Below, piece by piece: positions 18,549 through 27,592 of a stretch of DNA of 64,000 nucleotides (positions are counted from its first letter, which is position 1; each line of letters begins with the position of its first letter). A program made the position numbers and the translations under genes. The notes under the pieces were generated by a model. It searched no databases, was not told the origin of the DNA, and saw nothing but the letters and a program-made list of their open reading frames with translations. The stretch covers positions 1,240,001-1,304,000 of the forward strand of contig NC_018025.1 of assembly GCF_000266945.1 (NCBI RefSeq). Reading direction: 5' to 3'. The DNA comes from Desulfomonile tiedjei DSM 6799. Its GTDB lineage: Bacteria > Desulfobacterota > Desulfomonilia > Desulfomonilales > Desulfomonilaceae.

Positions 18549-19460
18549 TTAAACTTGATTTGCAGAGGGCTCTTTTTTGTCTCGGATAAAATTGAGGAAT
18601 TCCGAACAGACAGGGGACAGTTGTCGGTTTTTGCGATGGATCAGAAACAACGGTCTCGGGAAGCGGATTCCATCCACCGGAACCGGAGCGAGTGTGCCGT
18701 AGCGAAAATCCTCGGCAACAGCTTCACGGGAGAGTATGGATACTCCGATCCGAGCTTTGATTCCCTGCCGTACCGCTTCGGTGCTCCCCATCTCCGCCAC
18801 AATGTTCAGCCGAGAAGCATCGAAACCCGCCTGTTCGAGAATGCGAGTCATGGCCGTCCGGGTGCCGCTACCGTCTTCCCGCATAATGAACGGTTCCCCA
18901 GACAGTTCTTCCAGCTCGATACTGCCTCTTCTCGTCCAGGGATGTTCCGGGGATACTACCAGCACAAGCTCGTCCAGAAAGAATTCTTCCGATGAAAGTC
19001 TCCGATCCCCTGGTTTCGAGCCGACGAAGCCTGCCTCCAGATCGTTTTCGACCACGCTGCCTGCGATCTCTGCAGTGTCGGAAATACGAAGTGTGATCTG
19101 AATTGCAGGATGAAGAGTCTTGAACAGACCTACGAGCCTTGGAAGCACGTATGTGCCGGGGATAGTGCTTGCTCCCAGCACAAGGGTTCCCGCCAATTTT
19201 CCCTTGAAATGCTCCAAAGCCTGGATTGCATCATCACTGAGCTGAATGATATTCCGCGCGTACTGATAGAGGATTCTCCCTGCAGGAGTTGGAAGGACGC
19301 CTCTGCTAAGACGATCTATGAGCTTTTCCCCAAGCGATTCCTCGAGGCCTCGAATGTGCTCGCTTATGGTAGGTTGAGCGAGTTTAAGGCTTTCTCCAGC
19401 TTTTGTAAAACTTCTCAGTTCAACCACTTTGCAGAAAACTTTCAGCCGATGGATTTCCAT
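18549..19460 (-). CDS. LysR-family transcriptional regulator
   Basis: This 303-residue protein has the winged helix-turn-helix at residues 1-60 (FTKAGESLKLAQPTISEHIRGLEESLG) and the two-lobed LysR effector domain from about 90 onward. Its N-terminal wording (HRLKVFCKVVELRSFTKA) resembles the LysR group often found beside selenium-metabolism genes in anaerobes, but no such gene lies in the window, so that is a family resemblance only. It is separated by about 150 bp from the signalling operon upstream on the same strand, and its end faces the decarboxylase gene. Its target and inducer are unknown. The ribosome binding site before the ATG is weak. Confidence 0.85.
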   Translation of the reverse strand: MEIHRLKVFCKVVELRSFTKAGESLKLAQPTISEHIRGLEESLGEKLIDRLSRGVLPTPAGRILYQYARNIIQLSDDAIQALEHFKGKLAGTLVLGASTIPGTYVLPRLVGLFKTLHPAIQITLRISDTAEIAGSVVENDLEAGFVGSKPGDRRLSSEEFFLDELVLVVSPEHPWTRRGSIELEELSGEPFIMREDGSGTRTAMTRILEQAGFDASRLNIVAEMGSTEAVRQGIKARIGVSILSREAVAEDFRYGTLAPVPVDGIRFPRPLFLIHRKNRQLSPVCSEFLNFIRDKKEPSANQV

Positions 19461-19612
19461 GAACAGACCTTATTTTCAATATCGAAGCATATTCCTTCGC
19501 AACAGGGTTCTTGGCCAATACCAGAGGTTTCTCGGAGCGCTGACCTCACTCTCCGGTCTCTTCGTCCGGTTGGAACAGAAGGAACGACGGGTGATGCACA
19601 TGCCAAATGGCA

Positions 19613-21367
19613 TTAATCCTCATCGAAATCGAGATCCAGTGAATTCATATAATGCTTGAGTGAGTAACGGGAAATCCCGAGCAGTCGAGCAGCTCCCTGG
19701 CGACTCCCATTGGATCTGCGAAGAGCCTCGTTCACGAGAGCACTCTTCACCTCCCGAGTAATATCATTCAAAGTTCGATCGTGCGGGAAGTTGACAGACA
19801 TGGACCACTCTTTACTGATGCTTCCATCCAGCCCCAGGTGGCTGAGCGAGATATTCCTATTGTCGGAAAGCATGAGGGCCCGTTCCAGAACATTGCGCAG
19901 TTCCCGAACGTTTCCGGGCCAATGATAATTCACGAGCGCATCCATCGCGGCCGGGGAAATATGCGGCATGCCCGGAAGCTGAATTTCGCTCCGCAATTTC
20001 GCAATCATCTCTCTCACGAGAATGGGAATGTCCTCGCGTCGTTCACGCAATGGCGGAATACTGATGGAAATCACATTGAGTCTGTAATAAAGGTCCTTTC
20101 TGAAACGGCCGCTTTCAACTTCTTTTTCGAGATCCCTGTTGGTGGCGGCAATTAGTCGAGCATTAACGGAAATACTCTTTTCGCCCCCAACACGGTTAAA
20201 TTGGCGTGTATCCAGAAATGTGAGAAGCTTTGCCTGGAGCGTCAATGATAACTCGCCGATTTCATTTAGAAGAAGAGTCCCGCCTTCTGCTAACTCCAAC
20301 AGGCCTCGTTTTCTTCCGTGTGCACCCGTGAATGCTCCGCGTTCGTGCCCGAAAAGCTCCGATTCCGCCAATTCAGGCGCAACTGCCGCACAGTTTATGG
20401 CGAAAAAAGGTCCGTCGGCTCTCTTCGAATGCACGTGGATGAAACGGGCGAGATAGTCTTTTCCGCAGCCGCTTTCTCCCAGCAGAAGGATAGTCGCTTC
20501 GCGTTCGGCAGCCATGATGAGTCTGGCCATGGTTTGCTTCATTACCGGTGAGGAATACTTGTCGATTTGATTGGGAGGTACAAAATCCGTCTTCTTGCGT
20601 TCGGTAATATCCCTCGCAATTCCGCAGAGCCCGATTATCTGATTATCAGCATTGCGATTGGGAACTCGGACCTCAATAAAAGTGACCGGAACACCATGTA
20701 TTCTTCGGGTGTGCTCTTCTTCAATCATCTCGCCTTTCAGCACGCGGGCTTCAATGTCTTTCGTGTAAGCGGATACATCTTCCCCCAAGATTTCCTGTTC
20801 CGTTTTGCCGATAAAAGCATTGGCCGGTAAATCGAAAAGCCTTTCCATTGCAGGATTCACTTGAGTATATCTGAGCGAACGATCCTTGAGGTATATGCAG
20901 TCCATAGCGCCTTCGAATATGGTCCTGAAGCGCTCCTCACTTTGTCTGAGAGCGTACTCCGCTGTTCGTCTGTCATTGACAAGTCTCTGGCGTTGAATGG
21001 CATAATGAATTGCTCTGGCAAGAACGTATCCGTCCGTCTTTCCTTTGACCAGATAATCCTGTGCCCCAAGTTTCACCGCCTCAACGCCCAGTGCTTCGTC
21101 ATCGAGTCCGGACAGGACAACAATGGGGAGATCGGGTGCGAAGGTGTGCGCCTTGATAAAGGTACCTATTCCGTTGCTGTCCGGAAGGCCAAGATCCAGC
21201 AACATAACATCAAAGTTCTGCTCTTCTATCCGTTTAACTGCATCTTTGAGATACTGAACGCGATGACAGGAAAACTGACTGCGTTCCTCTCTCAAAGCTT
21301 GTTCCAGGACCAGCGCATCAATCGGATTATCTTCAACTACCAAAATGTTCAGATTTTCGTTTTGCAT
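19613..21367 (-). CDS. Sigma-54-dependent response regulator with receiver, PAS, AAA+ and Fis domains
   Basis: A 584-residue transcription activator. The receiver domain covers about 5-125 with phospho-acceptor D58. A PAS domain follows (about 145-260, ending IGLCGIARDITERK). The AAA+ domain has Walker A GESGCGKD (297-304) and the sigma-54 contact loop GAFTGA (344-349). A Fis-type helix-turn-helix ends the protein (NGSRQGAARLLGISRYSLKHYM). Known relatives use ATP hydrolysis to open sigma-54 promoters. The Walker B motif reads TLLLNEIGEL: the usual Asp is Asn368 (codon AAT at 20264-20266), which would be expected to weaken hydrolysis. It is the last gene of the four-gene operon, nine bases after the single-domain regulator. 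Confidence 0.9.
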   Translation of the reverse strand: MQNENLNILVVEDNPIDALVLEQALREERSQFSCHRVQYLKDAVKRIEEQNFDVMLLDLGLPDSNGIGTFIKAHTFAPDLPIVVLSGLDDEALGVEAVKLGAQDYLVKGKTDGYVLARAIHYAIQRQRLVNDRRTAEYALRQSEERFRTIFEGAMDCIYLKDRSLRYTQVNPAMERLFDLPANAFIGKTEQEILGEDVSAYTKDIEARVLKGEMIEEEHTRRIHGVPVTFIEVRVPNRNADNQIIGLCGIARDITERKKTDFVPPNQIDKYSSPVMKQTMARLIMAAEREATILLLGESGCGKDYLARFIHVHSKRADGPFFAINCAAVAPELAESELFGHERGAFTGAHGRKRGLLELAEGGTLLLNEIGELSLTLQAKLLTFLDTRQFNRVGGEKSISVNARLIAATNRDLEKEVESGRFRKDLYYRLNVISISIPPLRERREDIPILVREMIAKLRSEIQLPGMPHISPAAMDALVNYHWPGNVRELRNVLERALMLSDNRNISLSHLGLDGSISKEWSMSVNFPHDRTLNDITREVKSALVNEALRRSNGSRQGAARLLGISRYSLKHYMNSLDLDFDED

Positions 21368-21376
21368 GTTCGGACC

Positions 21377-21826
21377 TCAATCGTCAGGTAATTTTACCAC
21401 GGTAAACCAAAAGTCTTCGATTGATTTCACCACTTCTGTAAACCGATCGAGATCCACGGGTTTTGAGATGAAACAATTTGCATGTAACTCATAGCTTTTT
21501 ACAATATCTTCCTCTGCTTTTGAAGTCGTTAACACCACAACCGGGATGGTTTTAAGATCTCCATCACTCTTTATCTCTTGAAGCACCTCTCGGCCGCTCT
21601 TTTTGGGCAGATTAAGATCCAGGAGAATCAAATCCGGGCGCGGGGTTTTTTCGTACATGCCTGATCTCTTCAAGAACTTTATGGCTTCCACCCCGTCAGT
21701 CACCACATTCAAATTGACCTTGATCTTTCCTTCGCGAAGAGCCTGTTTGGTCATCGTCGCGTCAACAGGATTATCTTCAATGAGCAGGATTTCCACTGGC
21801 TTGAGATTCAGAGTGACTATAGGCAT
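21377..21826 (-). CDS. Single-domain response regulator (Rcp1-like)
   Basis: A 149-residue CheY-fold receiver without an output domain, with acidic pair ED (17-18), phospho-acceptor D70 in [12 protein letters not shown] and the Lys of FISKPVDL. The long helix-3/strand-4 region ([18 protein letters not shown]) is typical of Rcp1-type regulators paired with phytochrome-like kinases. The ATG at 21826 is preferred: AGGAGA lies four bases upstream and it starts one base after the kinase stop codon. The longer frame reaching 21874 would overlap the kinase gene. It probably relays phosphate from the kinase, possibly to the next regulator (inference). Confidence 0.9.
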   Translation of the reverse strand: MPIVTLNLKPVEILLIEDNPVDATMTKQALREGKIKVNLNVVTDGVEAIKFLKRSGMYEKTPRPDLILLDLNLPKKSGREVLQEIKSDGDLKTIPVVVLTTSKAEEDIVKSYELHANCFISKPVDLDRFTEVVKSIEDFWFTVVKLPDD

Positions 21827-21827
21827 A

Positions 21828-23309
21828 TCATCTCCTATCGGGTATGGTAAAGAAGAAAGTTGAACCTTTTCCATACTCGGATTCTACCCAAATTTTACCC
21901 CCGTGATGGTCCAATATCCTCTTTGTCAAGGCAAGTCCAATGCCGGTGCCGGGATACTCCGCTCGTGTGTGAAGGCGCTGGAAAATAGAAAAAATTCGTT
22001 CAAAAAACTCGGGTTCGATTCCTATGCCATTGTCTTGTACGGAAAACACCCATTCACTGTCCCGTTGTTTTGCGGAAACATGGATCTGTAGATCGTCTCT
22101 CCCTCTGAATTTAAGAGCATTGGAAAGGAGGTTTTGAAACACCTGGATGAGCAGGATATCATCTGCGAGAATGCGAGGCAAATCATCGCGTGTGATCATC
22201 GCTCCACTTTCAATGATTGCAAGCCGAAGATTTGCTGCTGCGGAATCGAATACTCGTGCAGTATCTGTCAATCGGAATTCCTTTACGCGTGCTCCCACTC
22301 TCGAATAGACCAGAAGATCGTTAATGAGGTCCTTCATCCGGTTTGCCGAATCCACCGCATAGCAAATGAGCTGTTTCCCCTCAGCTCCAAGACTGTCTCT
22401 GTACCATCGTTCGAGCATTTGCATACAGCTCGAAATATTCCGGAGAGGCTCCTGGAGATCGTGAGAAGCGGCATACGCGAATTGCTCCAGGTCGGCGTTC
22501 GAACGGGCCAATTCCGCGGCCTGTTCCTGCAACGCCACTTGAGCTTGCCTGCGTTCTTTAATTTCCTGTTCGACCTGAGAAATGGTCTTCTTGAGGTTCG
22601 CTGCCATCTGATTGAACGAAGAAGCCACTTTGCCCACTTCATCCTTGCTTTCGATATCGACCGTATGGTCCAAGTTTCCGCTGCCGATAATTTCCGCTCC
22701 ATGTGCAAGGATGCCCAAGGGATATATTATTGCTCGATGTACCTGTATCCAATTCCCGATTATGAGCAACAGCATGAGGATGAGCAGTACCAGCAATGCG
22801 TCCACTGATCTTCTTATTGTGATCAAGACCGCAGATTCTGAAGCTCTGTACGTATTTGATGCCTTACTTGCCATAGACTGGAGCTTCACATTGAGCATCT
22901 GCTTGAGATCTTGCTCGACCCGACTCATTTTGGGATTTGAGAGCTCTTCATTTTCCTGTCTTATCTGGACAATATCGCCGAAAATCGTTCTGATTCTGCT
23001 GTGGTCCTGGTGCAGCTCATCTATCGATCGACTGTCCGTTCGGCCGGACTCACTGATTCGGCGCAGAAGCTTTGCAAGGGTCGCATTCTTCGCGTTCCAT
23101 TGCAGCAGAGAGCCTTCTTGTGGATCCGATAGCCATTGATCGGCAAGAACCTGCAAATCGAAAGCACTTCTTACGATCTCCGCATCCAACCTCAGCTCGT
23201 TCAATGCCTGTTCGGTATAACGAGCGTCCAGACAAACTTTTCCCACAATGAGCAAACAAAAGACTGCGAAGAGAAGCGAACCTACTTGGAGTCGTCTCCT
23301 GATTGTCAT
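21828..23309 (-). CDS. Membrane sensor histidine kinase with HAMP domain
   Basis: 493 residues. The first membrane segment is at about 9-25, a predicted helical periplasmic sensor region spans 28-168, and the second membrane segment is at 169-188. HAMP covers about 190-243, followed by a coiled coil. The phospho-acceptor is H283 in [15 protein letters not shown], the dimerisation-domain type seen in phytochrome-like kinases. The catalytic domain has [23 protein letters not shown] and the G2 box [12 protein letters not shown]. It lies nine bases after the binding-protein gene and one base before the response regulator, so the genes are very likely cotranscribed. The signal is unknown, but the upstream binding protein is an obvious candidate partner. 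Confidence 0.9.
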   Translation of the reverse strand: MTIRRRLQVGSLLFAVFCLLIVGKVCLDARYTEQALNELRLDAEIVRSAFDLQVLADQWLSDPQEGSLLQWNAKNATLAKLLRRISESGRTDSRSIDELHQDHSRIRTIFGDIVQIRQENEELSNPKMSRVEQDLKQMLNVKLQSMASKASNTYRASESAVLITIRRSVDALLVLLILMLLLIIGNWIQVHRAIIYPLGILAHGAEIIGSGNLDHTVDIESKDEVGKVASSFNQMAANLKKTISQVEQEIKERRQAQVALQEQAAELARSNADLEQFAYAASHDLQEPLRNISSCMQMLERWYRDSLGAEGKQLICYAVDSANRMKDLINDLLVYSRVGARVKEFRLTDTARVFDSAAANLRLAIIESGAMITRDDLPRILADDILLIQVFQNLLSNALKFRGRDDLQIHVSAKQRDSEWVFSVQDNGIGIEPEFFERIFSIFQRLHTRAEYPGTGIGLALTKRILDHHGGKIWVESEYGKGSTFFFTIPDRR

Positions 23310-23318
23310 GGCGATTCC

Positions 23319-24362
23319 CTAATGGATAATGGAGACAGTACCGGGTTTCACGTGATTCAAAGCTTCTAATTCCATGAAGTGGAGTAAATTAGGCAATTTC
23401 CCGGTAGCTGGTTGCCGTCCGGACGTGAGCCATTGATCCTGACCTTCCATTGTGAGTACCAGGGCTTGATTCACGTTCACTTCGGCAGTGGAACCGGTCG
23501 AACGCTTCTCGAGTCCGTATAAGGAGACTCTTGGGCTCAACCGCTTCGGGGCTATTTCTCGACCATCGTCCGGATTGCGCCGGACATAAGTTTTCACCTT
23601 CACCATACTTGTCAGGACATTTTTTACAGGATTCGGTTTTGTCCTCGTCAGTTTTTCGGTGCCGATCGGGACACCAAGCATCAATTCTTCACGTTCCGTA
23701 GAAACGATACGAGCACGCGAGCCGAGCTTCTCCATTATCTCATGATCGAATAGTTCAAAGATTACCGTTGCATCGACTTCGCCGTGTTCAAGGGCACTGA
23801 TTTGGTCCTTCGGGTCCGGATCCGGAGTGAGTACATCTTCAGGTTCCATATGGGCCGACGAGTGTGGGCTCAGTATCCGCTCGGCCTCTAGATCCCGCTC
23901 CAGTCCGATGCGCTTTCCCTTTAGATCGTAAACAGAATTAACTGCGCGGTCCTTCATCGATATTCTTTTCACATTTCCAAACTCGCGTAATGTCGCCAGG
24001 ATCTGAATATCGTTGCCATCTACGGCCAATCTCGAAGCGACGAAATCACCGATAACAACCTTATCGAGCTTTCCCCTCAGCATGTCCGATGCTGCATCCG
24101 TCTTGGATTTGTACGCGGTAATTGTTGCTTCAACGCGGTTACGCTTAAAAAAAGTCTTTTCTTGAGCCACCGACAAAGGCGTTGATATCTCAGATTCTAC
24201 ACTTCCCAACGATACCGGCTCTGATATTTGGAAACCGGAGAAAAAGGCCGCTGTTATTCCCATGTCGAAAAGAACGAAGAAGAACCCCCAAAGCCCCAGT
24301 AAATAATTCCGGATAGCCCCCCTTAGATTCGCGTGCCCCACTCTGTGTCTGAGGGTCAACAC
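23319..24362 (-). CDS. Membrane-anchored NMT1/SsuA-like periplasmic binding protein
   Basis: This 347-residue protein has one strong hydrophobic segment at about 20-41 (YLLGLWGFFFVLFDMGITA), which could be an uncleaved anchor. The rest resembles periplasmic solute-binding proteins of the NMT1/SsuA group, with DLKGKRIGLERDLEAERIL, ISALEHGEVDATVIFE and LGVPIGTEKL. No transport permease or ATPase lies nearby; instead it opens the operon that encodes a histidine kinase and two response regulators. A role in sensing rather than uptake is therefore likely (inference). The ligand cannot be predicted. Confidence 0.7.
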   Translation of the reverse strand: MLTLRHRVGHANLRGAIRNYLLGLWGFFFVLFDMGITAAFFSGFQISEPVSLGSVESEISTPLSVAQEKTFFKRNRVEATITAYKSKTDAASDMLRGKLDKVVIGDFVASRLAVDGNDIQILATLREFGNVKRISMKDRAVNSVYDLKGKRIGLERDLEAERILSPHSSAHMEPEDVLTPDPDPKDQISALEHGEVDATVIFELFDHEIMEKLGSRARIVSTEREELMLGVPIGTEKLTRTKPNPVKNVLTSMVKVKTYVRRNPDDGREIAPKRLSPRVSLYGLEKRSTGSTAEVNVNQALVLTMEGQDQWLTSGRQPATGKLPNLLHFMELEALNHVKPGTVSIIH

Positions 24363-24654
24363 GTGTCCGCACCCTTCAGAATGGTCCGACCTCGGCCCAT
24401 TCTGTCATAACCAACGATTTGCAACGAACGAAAATTTCAATTGATATCAGACTACGCTCTCATTTTTGTAGTGTCAAGTAAAAAACCCCCATTGAGCTGA
24501 TGGCTCCAAGATGGACTATTGAGGTGACCTTGCTGTTTTCTCAGCATTTCATGCGGGTTCAGATCGTTCACGTTTATACGGTCCTCAGTCTCACATTACA
24601 CAGTCGTTCGCTTTCTAACAGGAAAACAACAGAAGCAATAACGTGGAGAGACAC

Positions 24655-24684
24655 TTGACAGAAGATTGTCTCATCCCATATGCT
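24655..24684 (+). promoter_or_regulatory. Sigma-70-type promoter for the PfkB kinase gene
   Basis: TTGACA (24655-24660) is followed after 18 bases by TATGCT (24679-24684). It sits about 45 bases before the ATG at 24728, which has AAGGAG at 24716-24721. The rest of the gap 24363-24654 shows no further gene or repeat. Confidence 0.6.
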
Positions 24685-24727
24685 TTTTTTGGGTTAGTAT
24701 TGGATTTATCTGCAAAAGGAGCTTTAG

Positions 24728-25663
24728 ATGCGCATTCTGGTGTCGGGATCACTCGCATACGACAGAATCATGGATTTCCCCGAAAAATTCTCCAGCTATA
24801 TCCTTCCTGATAAGATTCACGTGCTGAACGTATGTTTCATGGTGAATGGGCTGAAAGAGCAGTTCGGCGGAACTGCGGGCAATATTGCCTACAACTTGGC
24901 TCTGTTGGGCGAGAATCCGCTCATTCTTGCGACCGCGGGAAAGGACTTTGACAGTTACAAAGTGTGGTTACAATCTCTCGGTTTGTCCCTGGAAGGAATA
25001 CGAGCCATTCCCGAAGAGTTCACGGCAGGTGCTTATATCACTACGGACATAGCAGATAATCAGATCACCGGATTCAATCCCGGCGCCATGAAGTATGCGT
25101 GCAATTATACAATAGACGGAACAGAACCGTCCGACACCATAGCGATAATCGCCCCCGGCAATCTGGATGACATGTATCTCTACTGCAAAGATTGCAGAGA
25201 AAAACAGATTCCTTATATTTTCGATCCGGGCCAATCGATACCCGCACTGAAACCGGACCGTATAGCTGATATGATCAATGGTTCGAAGCTGCTGATCTCC
25301 AACGATTACGAACTGGAGATGATTCTGCGAACAACAGGGTTGTCCCAGGAGGACATTCTCGAAAGAACCGAAGCCATTATCACTACCCTGGGAGAAGATG
25401 GCGCACTCATCAAGACGCGACAGGGACAGGTTCCCATTCCGGCTGCCAAGGCAGACAAGGTCTCCGATCCTACCGGAGCAGGCGATGCATTCAGAGCGGG
25501 TCTGCTGAAAGGACTCGTCACGGGAAATAGCCTCGAGGAATCAGCCAGAATGGGGGCCGTGTGCGCAAGCTTCGGAGTGGAATGCCAAGGCACCCAGTGC
25601 CACCGCTTCACTATAGACGAATACTGGCAGCGATACCGGGCAAATTTCGGCGAGCGGTCCTAG
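24728..25663 (+). CDS. PfkB-family sugar or nucleoside kinase
   Basis: A 311-residue ribokinase-fold kinase. It shows the N-terminal ILVSGSLAYDRI, the substrate-side glycine motif QFGGTAGNIAYNLALLG (PfkB signature 1) and the C-terminal DPTGAGDAFRAGLLKG (signature 2), which holds the catalytic Asp and anion hole. The long lid region after residue 20 recalls adenosine/nucleoside kinases of the family, but substrate choice (adenosine, ribose or another sugar) cannot be settled from sequence. It has its own promoter and a good ribosome binding site and stands alone between repeats. Confidence 0.85.
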   Translation: MRILVSGSLAYDRIMDFPEKFSSYILPDKIHVLNVCFMVNGLKEQFGGTAGNIAYNLALLGENPLILATAGKDFDSYKVWLQSLGLSLEGIRAIPEEFTAGAYITTDIADNQITGFNPGAMKYACNYTIDGTEPSDTIAIIAPGNLDDMYLYCKDCREKQIPYIFDPGQSIPALKPDRIADMINGSKLLISNDYELEMILRTTGLSQEDILERTEAIITTLGEDGALIKTRQGQVPIPAAKADKVSDPTGAGDAFRAGLLKGLVTGNSLEESARMGAVCASFGVECQGTQCHRFTIDEYWQRYRANFGERS

Positions 25664-25690
25664 AGGGGTGACACCAATGCTATCGCAGTC

Positions 25691-25880
25691 TTATAGTCAG
25701 TGCCAAAAATTTTGTCGTTTGTCCCGCGTGTGGAATTACAGGATATTGGTAGGGACCGGCGTCCCTGCCGGTCCATCTTATCGCTATCATTGATCATATT
25801 TAAGACGTGCCGGCACGGAGGCACGGCACCTACCAGTACCCCTGTCCTCAATCGGACATTGGTTCTGGCAATTCCTATAA
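25691..25880. repeat. MITE-like 190-bp element, copy 2
   Basis: It begins TTATAGTCAGTGCC and ends GGCAATTCCTATAA, an imperfect terminal inverted repeat. The core shares GGTAGGGACCGGCGTCCCTG and GTGCCGGCACGGAGGCACGG with the other copies. It is exactly as long as the copy at 27300-27489. Confidence 0.85.
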
Positions 25881-25943
25881 AGATTGCGGAAGACAGTACC
25901 AGCGGATAGAATAATTTATAATCTGGATAACAGTGAGGTGCGA

Positions 25944-26282
25944 GTGGACGAGCGTTCAGAAATATGTCCTGCGGGAACCTTCAACAGAATTCACGGGATG
26001 TTCCATGGCTGGGGATTGCTTGGTAAAGAGTTTCTGATTTCCCATGAAGGAGCGTCTTACAAAGTTTTCTGTGATGAAAAAAGCTTCCTCGTTTATCGCA
26101 TTAATGGTGACAGCGGCTCCAGGCACCACGTTCCCGGATGGCCCGTGTGCATGGTCAGCCAAAATACGATATTCGAGGAACATGCCCATCCGCATATCGG
26201 TGAAGACCACTGTGCTTGCGAACTAAAGCTGGAACACTGGTTGGAGATTATCCGCTCCCACTCCCTACAGGAGTTCGTTTAA
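25944..26282 (+). CDS. Small histidine-rich protein of unknown function
   Basis: 112 residues from GTG 25944, chosen because GAGG lies five bases upstream; in-frame starts at 25884 (TTG) and 25938 (GTG) also exist. The translation is soluble, with an HGWGLL segment, two tryptophans and a C-terminal cluster HAHPHIGEDHCAC that could bind a metal. I recognise no family. It converges with the PagL-like gene, leaving 61 bases between the stops. Base composition resembles its neighbours, so a real gene is likely but not certain. Confidence 0.5.
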   Translation: MDERSEICPAGTFNRIHGMFHGWGLLGKEFLISHEGASYKVFCDEKSFLVYRINGDSGSRHHVPGWPVCMVSQNTIFEEHAHPHIGEDHCACELKLEHWLEIIRSHSLQEFV

Positions 26283-26343
26283 TTTCCGATAGATGATTTG
26301 GCGATTCAGGAAGAGGAAACAATTCCACCCACATCGCATGTCA

Positions 26344-27075
26344 TTAGAATCGCTGTATAAACGTGGCCATTCCCTGAACCATGTCCGTGCCGGAATTGGA
26401 GTTGTGCAGTTCGTCTCCGGTTCCCCACATGTTCCCGTTCGAGAGATGTCTCCATTGCACGCCGAGGGAAAATACACCAGAATCACATACATTTTTCTCG
26501 AGTCCGAAGCCTCCCAATAGCGACCAGTTCCACCTGGAGCCTGAGTTCCGGTAGGTCTCTGACACGTAGCTGAGGCCTGCTCCACTCTCCAGGTACGGGT
26601 TGAGCCCGAACCATACCGGAAACGTGAAGCGCCCTTTCGGCACCCACGCAAGCTCGTATCCGTCATGGAAGTCCAACTTTTTCAACTTTTCAATATTGCC
26701 TTCATAGTAAAACACGTACGAAGCCATGAGCGCCACTTGCACCTCGCCGATAGCCGGTCCGAAGTACGTGAGTGCAGGGAAGCTGGAAACTCGTTTGCTC
26801 AGTTCAAATGTAGCGTAATCAAGCTGAGTGGAAGTGCCGAAGGTCCGGCCGTACGCGAGCTTCACCAGGTAATCGTTCAACATCTCGGGGGGAACAAAAA
26901 GAAAATCGGGGTTATTCTGAGCACATTCGCCAAAAGCGTGCGGCTGTAACGAGAGTCCCGGATTCAAATTTGCCTGCAAGCCCGTGCCCCATCCCTCTGA
27001 TTGACACCACGCTGATGTGCAGAAAAATACAGTGCAAAAAAGTACAGCAATACATAAGCGACATAGGAAACCCAC
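26344..27075 (-). CDS. PagL-like lipid A 3-O-deacylase / acyloxyacyl hydrolase family protein
   Basis: A 243-residue outer membrane beta-barrel. The signal peptide is MGFLCRLCIAVLFCTVFFCTSAWC followed by Gln, counted over two stretches. The C-terminal region WRHLSNGNMWG followed by Asn-rich residues matches the PagL active-site block, in which His and Ser are catalytic, and the chain ends in Phe as barrels do. Known PagL removes an acyl chain from lipid A in the outer membrane. The start is GTG 27075, with a perfect AGGAGG five bases upstream; an upstream ATG at 27138 has no such site and would put the signal peptide inside. Two hairpins and a repeat lie upstream. Confidence 0.7.
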   Translation of the reverse strand: MGFLCRLCIAVLFCTVFFCTSAWCQSEGWGTGLQANLNPGLSLQPHAFGECAQNNPDFLFVPPEMLNDYLVKLAYGRTFGTSTQLDYATFELSKRVSSFPALTYFGPAIGEVQVALMASYVFYYEGNIEKLKKLDFHDGYELAWVPKGRFTFPVWFGLNPYLESGAGLSYVSETYRNSGSRWNWSLLGGFGLEKNVCDSGVFSLGVQWRHLSNGNMWGTGDELHNSNSGTDMVQGMATFIQRF

Positions 27076-27193
27076 AAATCCCTCCTTGCACGAAAACACA
27101 AAACCAAACGAAACACACAATGAATCGCTCGCTAACACGCCGCGCGCCCGCTGTCAAGCAAGAAATAGGGGAGGGAAGGGGGAAGGAGAGTCA

Positions 27194-27223
27194 GGGAGGA
27201 ACTTCTTGTAAGAAGTTCCTCCC
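27194..27223 (+). repeat. Perfect GGGAGGAACTTCTT hairpin
   Basis: GGGAGGAACTTCTT (27194-27207) is the exact complement of 27210-27223. It resembles the hairpin at 18300-18325 in its TTGTAA apex and in the C-rich tail that follows (CCCCGAACCCCACCTCAAG). A degenerate relative is near 53415-53445. It lies upstream of the PagL-like gene and downstream of nothing on the plus strand, so a terminator role is not obvious. Confidence 0.6.
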
Positions 27224-27245
27224 CGAACCCCACCTCAAGAACTTT

Positions 27246-27302
27246 TAATAGCTCGTCGAATCCCGATTTCCTGACGGAAATTCGGGATTCGACGAGCTAT
27301 TA
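27246..27302. repeat. Long hairpin with TTTCC-TGAC-GGAAA apex, copy 1
   Basis: The arm 27246-27266 pairs with 27282-27302 over 21 bp. The loop is a second small stem, TTTCC, TGAC, GGAAA (27267-27280). A hairpin of the same design but different arm sequence is at 27593-27654 in inverted orientation. Confidence 0.75.
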
Positions 27303-27489
27303 TAGTCAGTGCCAAAAATTCTGTCGTTTATCCCGCGCGTGAATTACAGGATATTGGTAGGGACCGGCGTCTCTGCCGGTCCATTCTATCGATATCATTG
27401 ATCATATTGAAGATGTGCCGGCACGGAGGCACGGCACCCACCAATATTCCTAATCTTCAATCGGACACTAATTTTGGCACTTACTATAA
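27300..27489. repeat. MITE-like 190-bp element, copy 3
   Basis: This is the clearest copy. The left end TTATAGTCAGTGCCAAAAAT and the right end TTTTGGCACTTACTATAA are near-perfect inverted repeats of about 20 bp. The core contains GGTAGGGACCGGCGTCTCTG and the GTGCCGGCACGGAGGCACGG block. The left end abuts the long hairpin at 27246-27302. Confidence 0.9.
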
Positions 27490-27592
27490 AATCCTTGAAT
27501 TGAACTTTGTTTCAATAACTTATCAAAAAACATTCGAGAACGTGAAAAGCTTCTGGTAAGAAAAGGCCTTTCTCGAACTACTGGCAAAAACC

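Noticed and set aside
18510-18995. 161-codon plus-strand frame
   Set aside because: It lies antisense to the LysR gene, which has clear family motifs.
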